64,000 bases of DNA from contig CAKTPO010000001.1 of NCBI GenBank assembly GCA_934591845.1, positions 186,001 through 250,000 of the forward strand, read 5' to 3'. The notes beneath the pieces are model-generated. The model saw only the letters and a program-made list of their open reading frames with translations, searched no databases and was not told the origin of the DNA. Made by a program: the position numbers and the translations under genes. Below are positions 59,801 to 64,000 of the stretch, piece by piece. Positions within the stretch are counted from its first letter, which is position 1; every line of letters starts with the position of its first letter. The DNA is from an uncultured Oscillospiraceae bacterium (GTDB lineage Bacteria > Bacillota > Clostridia > Oscillospirales > Oscillospiraceae).

Positions 59801-60760
59801 ATGGGCCATGTTTTGGGAGATGTACGAAAATCGGTACTGCTGGGCCTTGTTATGCCTTTGGCCATTGTATCCCTGGTGGGGAGAATATCGGAAATGGACC
59901 TGAACGAGCTGCCGTTTTTTTCGTCAAAGAGCACAGACGGCAGCTGGCTCGTCACCGTACTGCAAGAGGGGAAGCCGACAGAAATGACTATGGAAGCCTA
60001 CCTTTGCCGAGTGCTTCCCGCCGAAATGCCCCCATCCTTTGAACCGGAAGCCCTGAAAGCCCAGGCCGTTGCCGCCAGAACCTATACCTGTCAGTCTCAA
60101 TTGTCCGCCCAAAAGCACGAAGGGGCACTATGCACTGACAGCCGCTGCTGTCAGGCCTACTCCACCGATGCCCAATTGGAAAACCTCAGCCAGGAGGATC
60201 GGGAAAAAATTCAGCAAGCGGTAACGGAAACCGATGGGCTGGTACTTACCTACCAGGGAGCCCCCATTGAAGCCACCTTCTTTTCCAGCTCCGGAGGCCG
60301 GACCGAGGATGCCGCCGCAGTATGGGGCAGGGACTACCCCTATTTGCGCTCTGTGGAAAGTCCCGGTGAGGAGGAGAGTCCCTACAATGAGTCCAGCATT
60401 TTCCTTTACAGGGCAGAATTGGAGGAAATTCTGGATATTTCTCTCGGAGAGGATTGGGGCCAATGGGTGGGAGAACTCAGCTATACCTCCGGTGGTGGCG
60501 TTGACCGGCTGATTCTGGGAGATCGCTCCTTTTCCGGTACGTATCTGCGGAGAATTCTCGGACTGAATTCTACAGCATTTACTGTTGAACCGGAACCCGA
60601 TGGCATCTGCTTCACGACCAGCGGCTACGGCCACCGGGTGGGCATGAGCCAGTATGGGGCAAACGCCATGGCAGAAGATGGCGCAGATTTTAAGGAAATC
60701 CTATCTCATTATTATGGTGGAACCATTTTGTTAAATTATAGTGAATTTGTTGAAGAATGA
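59801..60760 (+). CDS. spoIID: Stage II sporulation protein D (SpoIID)
   Basis: A lytic transglycosylase-like cell wall enzyme needed for engulfment. The 319-residue protein has an N-terminal membrane helix (about 12-30), the SpoIID domain with YLCRVLPAEMPPSFEPEALK (catalytic Glu), AQAVAARTY, FFSSSGGRTEDAAAVWG and the closing TSGYGHRVGMSQYGANAMA. The ATG at 59801 is nine bases after AAGGAGG; a TTG at 59795 is too close to it. I see no convincing vegetative promoter, which fits control by a sporulation sigma factor. Confidence 0.94.
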   Translation: MGHVLGDVRKSVLLGLVMPLAIVSLVGRISEMDLNELPFFSSKSTDGSWLVTVLQEGKPTEMTMEAYLCRVLPAEMPPSFEPEALKAQAVAARTYTCQSQLSAQKHEGALCTDSRCCQAYSTDAQLENLSQEDREKIQQAVTETDGLVLTYQGAPIEATFFSSSGGRTEDAAAVWGRDYPYLRSVESPGEEESPYNESSIFLYRAELEEILDISLGEDWGQWVGELSYTSGGGVDRLILGDRSFSGTYLRRILGLNSTAFTVEPEPDGICFTTSGYGHRVGMSQYGANAMAEDGADFKEILSHYYGGTILLNYSEFVEE

Positions 60761-60806
60761 ATGCAAATGTGGTAAAGTATTTGTAAAAGATTCAGAAGGT
60801 GATACT

Positions 60807-62507
60807 ATGCAATTGACCATTGACGGAAAAATCATCGTTCCGGAGCAGGATGAATCCTTGCTGGAACTTGTAGAAAAGCTGGGGCTGGACAGCCCCACAC
60901 TATCCCAACGTCCTCTTGCGGCCCGGATCGCCGGTGAGGTATTTACCTTAAACTATATTCCCCTGCGCCAAACGGAAGCAGACAGCGAGCGGCCCTCCAT
61001 GCGACGGGCGATGGCTGCCTCCGGCGGGAATATCCATCTGCTGCGCTATGGGAACTCCGCCGGAAAAGAAGTTTATATCCGTACTGCCCAGTTTGTTGTG
61101 TTCCTGGCCCTGCGGCAGCTCTGGCCCCAGGCCCGGGCGGTGCTAAGCTGCACCCTGGGTTCCAGTGTGTTTATTTCCGTAGACCAGGCGGAAGACTTTT
61201 CCGTAAAACGGCTAAGGCAACAGATTCAAGCCATTGTTGAATCGGACATTCCCCTGCTCCGCAGACGGGTTTCCAGAGACGAAGCCATTGCACGGTACAG
61301 AGCGGAAGGTCAAATCGATAAAGCCCGACTTCTGTCCTGGCGCAGCAATCCCTATTGCAGCGAATACAGCTACGGAGATTACCGGGACGATTTCTTCGGA
61401 GAAATGGCCCCCTCTACCGGGTATCTGACCGTCTGGGAAGTACTTCCCGCTGACGGCGGCTTCCTTTTCGTCTTTCCGGATGACCTAAACCCGGACAAAC
61501 TGGCAAAACTGACTCCCATGCCCCAGTTTTTCAGTGTCTTTTCTGAGGGAGAACGCTGGTGTCGGCTGATGGAATGCGAAAATGTGTCCGACCTGAATGA
61601 ACTCACACAGTCCGGAAAAATCAGAGAACTGATTCGGGTCAACGAGGCACTGCATGAAAAACGTTTTGCCCAGGCAGCGGACCTGATTTGTTCCCGTGGC
61701 AGCCGGGCGGTGTTGCTGGCAGGGCCCAGTTCCTCCGGAAAAACCACCTCCGCCAACCGCCTGGCCACCCAACTTCGGGTCTACGGAAAGAAACCGGTGC
61801 TGATGAGTCTGGACGACTACTATATTGACCGGGATCTGATCCCCCCGGGGCCTGACGGAAAGCTGGATTTGGAGCACATCAACACCCTGGACTGTGACCT
61901 GTTCCGAAAGGACATGGGCGCTCTGATTGCCGGAGAAGAAATTGAGCTGCCCGTATTCAACTTCAAAACCGGAAAGCGGGAATGGACCGGTAAAAAGCTA
62001 CGCCTGGATGCGGACTCCGTCATCATCGCAGAGGGCCTTCACGCTTTGAATCCCGTGATGCTGCCCACAAATGTGGACATGAACCGCATTTTCAGGCTTT
62101 ATGTCAGCCCCCTGCTTCCTCTGAACCTGGACGACCACAACCGCATCCCAACCAGCTATCTGCGACTGCTGCGCCGGATCGTCCGGGACTACGAAACCCG
62201 GGGCTCCTCGGTACAGCGGACCCTTTCCATGTGGGAATCCGTGCAGCAGGGTGAAAAGCGCTGGATCTTCCCCTTCCAGGAAAATGCGGATATGATTTTC
62301 AACAGCTCCACGCTATATGAATTGGCAGTCCTCAAGAAACACATTTATCCCCTGTTAGAGACCGTTCAGCCTGAAGACAGCTGGTATGACGAGGTTCGTT
62401 ATATCGTCCGGATTCTGGACTTTGTGCAGCAGGCAGATGTGGATGACGAAATTCCCCCGACCAGCCTGGTTCGGGAATTTATCGGCGGGAATACGTTTTA
62501 CCGGTAA
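60807..62507 (+). CDS. TGS-domain uridine-kinase-like nucleoside kinase
   Basis: A 566-residue fusion. Residues 1-60 resemble a TGS/ubiquitin-like domain (MQLTIDGKIIVPEQDESLLELVEKLGL); a ThrRS second-additional-domain-like segment follows (about 60-200). The C-terminal half is a phosphoribulokinase/uridine kinase domain with P-loop LLAGPSSSGKTTSANRL, LMSLDDYYIDRDL and VIIAEGLHALNP. Clostridial members are annotated as nucleoside kinases; the substrate is unproven. AGAAGGTGA precedes the ATG at 60807; a longer reading upstream overlaps spoIID and is less likely. Confidence 0.88.
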   Translation: MQLTIDGKIIVPEQDESLLELVEKLGLDSPTLSQRPLAARIAGEVFTLNYIPLRQTEADSERPSMRRAMAASGGNIHLLRYGNSAGKEVYIRTAQFVVFLALRQLWPQARAVLSCTLGSSVFISVDQAEDFSVKRLRQQIQAIVESDIPLLRRRVSRDEAIARYRAEGQIDKARLLSWRSNPYCSEYSYGDYRDDFFGEMAPSTGYLTVWEVLPADGGFLFVFPDDLNPDKLAKLTPMPQFFSVFSEGERWCRLMECENVSDLNELTQSGKIRELIRVNEALHEKRFAQAADLICSRGSRAVLLAGPSSSGKTTSANRLATQLRVYGKKPVLMSLDDYYIDRDLIPPGPDGKLDLEHINTLDCDLFRKDMGALIAGEEIELPVFNFKTGKREWTGKKLRLDADSVIIAEGLHALNPVMLPTNVDMNRIFRLYVSPLLPLNLDDHNRIPTSYLRLLRRIVRDYETRGSSVQRTLSMWESVQQGEKRWIFPFQENADMIFNSSTLYELAVLKKHIYPLLETVQPEDSWYDEVRYIVRILDFVQQADVDDEIPPTSLVREFIGGNTFYR

Positions 62508-62666
62508 CGGTCTAAAAGCATGTGCAGGGTGTAGCAGCGGCCAATGGATTCCAAAACCGCAACAAAAATGTCTGCGGAAAACGGAAGCGTAAAAGCAAGC
62601 CGCGCAGAGATAGAACCTCTCCAAAACATCCTTCCAGCCCCGCTCTGGACAAACGAGACCACCCGT
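62508..62666. other. Spacer after the kinase gene with no recognised feature
   Basis: No credible coding frame, RNA or terminator was found here. It is the first part of a 581-base gap (62508-63088) whose remainder holds a dispersed repeat, hairpins and the ECF regulatory region. Confidence 0.5.
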
Positions 62667-62892
62667 CAGCGAAACCGTAGGGAACGGCCTGTGTGCCGTT
62701 CCGGGTACGTTTCGAATACAATCCGTCTGGATGAACGGAACCACGCAATGTAGCGGCGATGATTCATCGCCATGCCACGTTTCGGACAGAACCTGTGCGA
62801 TTGAATGGAATGACTTATCGATATGTCATCCAGACCGAAATGAAATGGAGTGGAGGGATCTGCTCAAGTTGCAAGTATTACCCTACGCAAGT
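62667..62892. repeat. Dispersed repeat, copy 2 (A-B)
   Basis: Module A (62667-62703) is identical over 37 bases to the reverse of 20200-20236. Module B (62823-62892) matches the B/B' arms of copy 1: 62823-62858 differs from the reverse of 20115-20150 at one position, and CTCAAGTTGCAA with TACGCAA continues as in the 20064-20090 segment. The inverted halves B' and A' are absent, and the A-to-B distance is about 66 bases longer than in copy 1. A small palindrome (GGCGATGA/TCATCGCC) lies at about 62755-62771. Confidence 0.8.
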
Positions 62893-62900
62893 TATTTCTG

Positions 62901-62930
62901 GCTGCCCCCCTTCCGGGGCAGCTAATTATT
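62901..62930. terminator. Hairpin at the end of repeat copy 2
   Basis: Stem GCTGCCCC (62901-62908) with GGGGCAGC (62915-62922), followed by TAATTATTTTCC. It could end transcription from the kinase gene, though it is nearly 400 bases away. Confidence 0.5.
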
Positions 62931-63014
62931 TTCCTTCTGCACCAAAAATGTCGATTGCTTTACTTGTACTTCAAATATGCATGACGTGGAAGAAAAAATC
63001 AAAAATATTCCGCT

Positions 63015-63042
63015 GAATTTGTGAGATGCTTATCTCAAATTC
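63015..63042. promoter_or_regulatory. Inverted repeat upstream of the ECF sigma gene
   Basis: GAATTT-g-TGAGAT-gctt-ATCTCA-AATTC is an inverted repeat about 50-75 bases before the sigma start. It may be an operator or a leader hairpin; no clear -35/-10 pair for the vegetative sigma surrounds it. Confidence 0.45.
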
Positions 63043-63088
63043 CGTTTAATAGGGTGAGGATACAAATACGTAAGTGAGGTGAACCTAA

Positions 63089-63643
63089 ATGGATGACAAA
63101 AAAATCATCGAATTGTTCCTCGCAAGAAATGAAGATGCCATCAAACACACGGATGATACCTATGGGCGGCGGCTTTTTCATTTGGCAGATAACATTGTCC
63201 GCAACGATCAGGACGCGGAAGAAAGTGTCAACGATACCTATATGAAAGCATGGAACACGATTCCACCCCGGAAACCCCAGTACTTTTTCGCCTATATCGC
63301 AAAGATATGCAGACACTTTGCCCTGGACAAGCTGGACTGGAACAATGCCGCCAAGCGCAAAGCCGAAATCGTCAGTCTGACCCAGGAAATGGAGTTGTGT
63401 ATTCCGGACGCCCGTCAGGAGTGGACTCTATCCGGAAAGGAGCTGGGCCGCATCCTAGATTTGTTTCTGCGAACCTTAACCCCGGAAAATCGTGTAGTAT
63501 TCATGCGCCGGTACTGGTACGCGGACAGCATTGGGGAAATTGCCGCCCGGTACGGCATCGGTGAAAGCGCTGTACAGATGCGGCTGAGTCGAACCAAAGC
63601 AAAGCTTTGCACCTATCTGGAAAAGGAGGGGATCCGTGTATGA
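63089..63643 (+). CDS. ECF-type RNA polymerase sigma factor
   Basis: A 184-residue sigma factor with region 2 (LFHLADNIVRNDQDAEESVNDTYMKAWNTIPP, ending FAYIAKICRHFALD) and region 4 (LTPENRVVFMRRYWYADSIGEIAARYGIGESAVQMRLSR), joined by a short linker as in ECF factors. GAGGTG precedes the ATG. Its stop overlaps the start of a membrane protein gene (ATGA), the usual layout for a sigma factor and a membrane-bound regulator. Confidence 0.93.
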   Translation: MDDKKIIELFLARNEDAIKHTDDTYGRRLFHLADNIVRNDQDAEESVNDTYMKAWNTIPPRKPQYFFAYIAKICRHFALDKLDWNNAAKRKAEIVSLTQEMELCIPDARQEWTLSGKELGRILDLFLRTLTPENRVVFMRRYWYADSIGEIAARYGIGESAVQMRLSRTKAKLCTYLEKEGIRV

Positions 63644-64000
63644 ACGGAAAGGATATTTTTCTCGGACTGCAATTCGTTGGGGACGACCTGGTAGAGGAAG
63701 CAGAGGTTATCCATTTCTCCGACCAGGCAAGAAGCTATACCTCGGCCCATGAAAAAAAGCGGGGCACATTTGAAAAGAATACCTATGCAAAATCCCGGCG
63801 CACCCTGCTGGTCGCCATTGTCTGCCTATTGGCACTGCTGCTGGCCGGCTGCGGCGTGGCCTACATGCTCAGTCTACGGCACCTGACCCTTGGCACCGAA
63901 ACGGTCCCTATTCCAGAAAGCAGTCCCATTTCCGAAAACAGTCCCGAAGACAGCGCTTCCAAAACGCAGCTGACCGTATTCTCCCTCCAAGGCATAGAGG
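63640..64000 (+). CDS. Membrane protein coupled to the ECF sigma factor, cut by the window end
   Basis: The first 120 codons are present. A ~60-residue cytoplasmic N-terminus rich in charged residues (SAHEKKRGTFEKN) is followed by one hydrophobic helix (RTLLVAIVCLLALLLAGCGVAYML), then a Ser/Pro-rich outer region (VPIPESSPISENSPEDS). Topology and the four-base overlap with the sigma gene suggest an anti-sigma factor or sensor; there is no recognisable ZAS zinc motif in the visible part. GGAGG lies ten bases before the ATG. Confidence 0.75.
   Translation, partial: MNGKDIFLGLQFVGDDLVEEAEVIHFSDQARSYTSAHEKKRGTFEKNTYAKSRRTLLVAIVCLLALLLAGCGVAYMLSLRHLTLGTETVPIPESSPISENSPEDSASKTQLTVFSLQGIE

Noticed and set aside
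62508..63088. Coding remnant or transposase in the gap before the ECF sigma gene
   Set aside because: Short frames in this stretch have no family features; the repeat modules and hairpins explain most of it.
1..64000. CRISPR array, rRNA operon, insertion sequence or intact prophage
   Set aside because: I looked for regularly spaced repeats, rRNA landmarks, transposases and phage structural genes and found none.

Overview
The window looks like the chromosome of a spore-forming member of Clostridia, probably an Oscillospirales (Oscillospiraceae/Ruminococcaceae-type) gut anaerobe. The reasons are: moderately high GC for a Firmicute in most genes; sporulation genes (spoIID, ytfJ, a dacF-type carboxypeptidase); two T-box leaders (Cys, Ala); a large Bacillus-type SRP RNA upstream of dnaX-ybaB-recR; the dnaG-sigma operon; and many promoters of the form TTGACA-17-TATAAT. 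The genus is inference. No rRNA, CRISPR array, transposase or intact prophage was seen.

Layout. 1-8.2 kb (minus): hflX-yigZ-dgt, then dnaG-sigA-degenerate sigma paralogue-cmk-ispH, largely joined by ATGA overlaps. 8.3-9.9 kb: rpmE and an M29 aminopeptidase. 10.0-13.1 kb (plus): homocysteine S-methyltransferase, a membrane-anchored E2/CAT-fold protein, birA. 13.2-15.7 kb (minus): pepT and ackA. 15.9-19.5 kb (plus): tmcAL with an MBOAT/SGNH O-acylation pair. 19.8-20.6 kb: repeat-rich spacer with a palindromic dispersed element, duplicated tRNA-Ser 3' ends and tRNA-Ser(GGA). 20.6-26.9 kb (minus): T-box-cysS-polA-rimI-tsaD-GNAT, fully overlapping. 27-29 kb (plus): an SH3b-repeat lipoprotein and a small lipoprotein. 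29-34 kb (minus): DUF4173/HTH/DUF2975 operon with a candidate operator, a phosphodiester-glycosidase pair, mrp. 34-43 kb (minus): ABC-F ATPase, rnmV, holA, comEC, T-box-alaS. 43-49 kb: pepF, an EamA exporter, acpP-SRP RNA-dnaX-ybaB-recR. 49.4-55.9 kb (minus): flavoprotein, rpiR regulator, and scpA-scpB-DUF2953-ytfJ-dacF-rluB. 56-60 kb: small membrane protein, an AT-rich (probably acquired) ABC exporter, tRNA-Ala(CGC), a Ca/Na antiporter behind a structured leader. 59.8-64 kb (plus): spoIID, a TGS-uridine-kinase-like enzyme, a second copy of the dispersed repeat, and an ECF sigma factor with a membrane partner cut by the window end.

Most of the window is housekeeping: replication (dnaG, polA, holA, dnaX), recombination (recR), translation (cysS, alaS, tsaD, rimI, tmcAL, rluB, rnmV), chromosome segregation (scpAB) and envelope work. 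The less ordinary observations are: (1) a sigma-70 paralogue that keeps core-binding regions but has lost every -10 recognition residue, and carries the region-1.1-like N-terminus missing from the sigma factor it is translationally coupled to; (2) a membrane-anchored E2-fold protein with Glu in place of the catalytic His; (3) duplicated tRNA-Ser 3' ends bounding a short hairpin element; (4) a composite palindromic repeat recurring 43 kb away.
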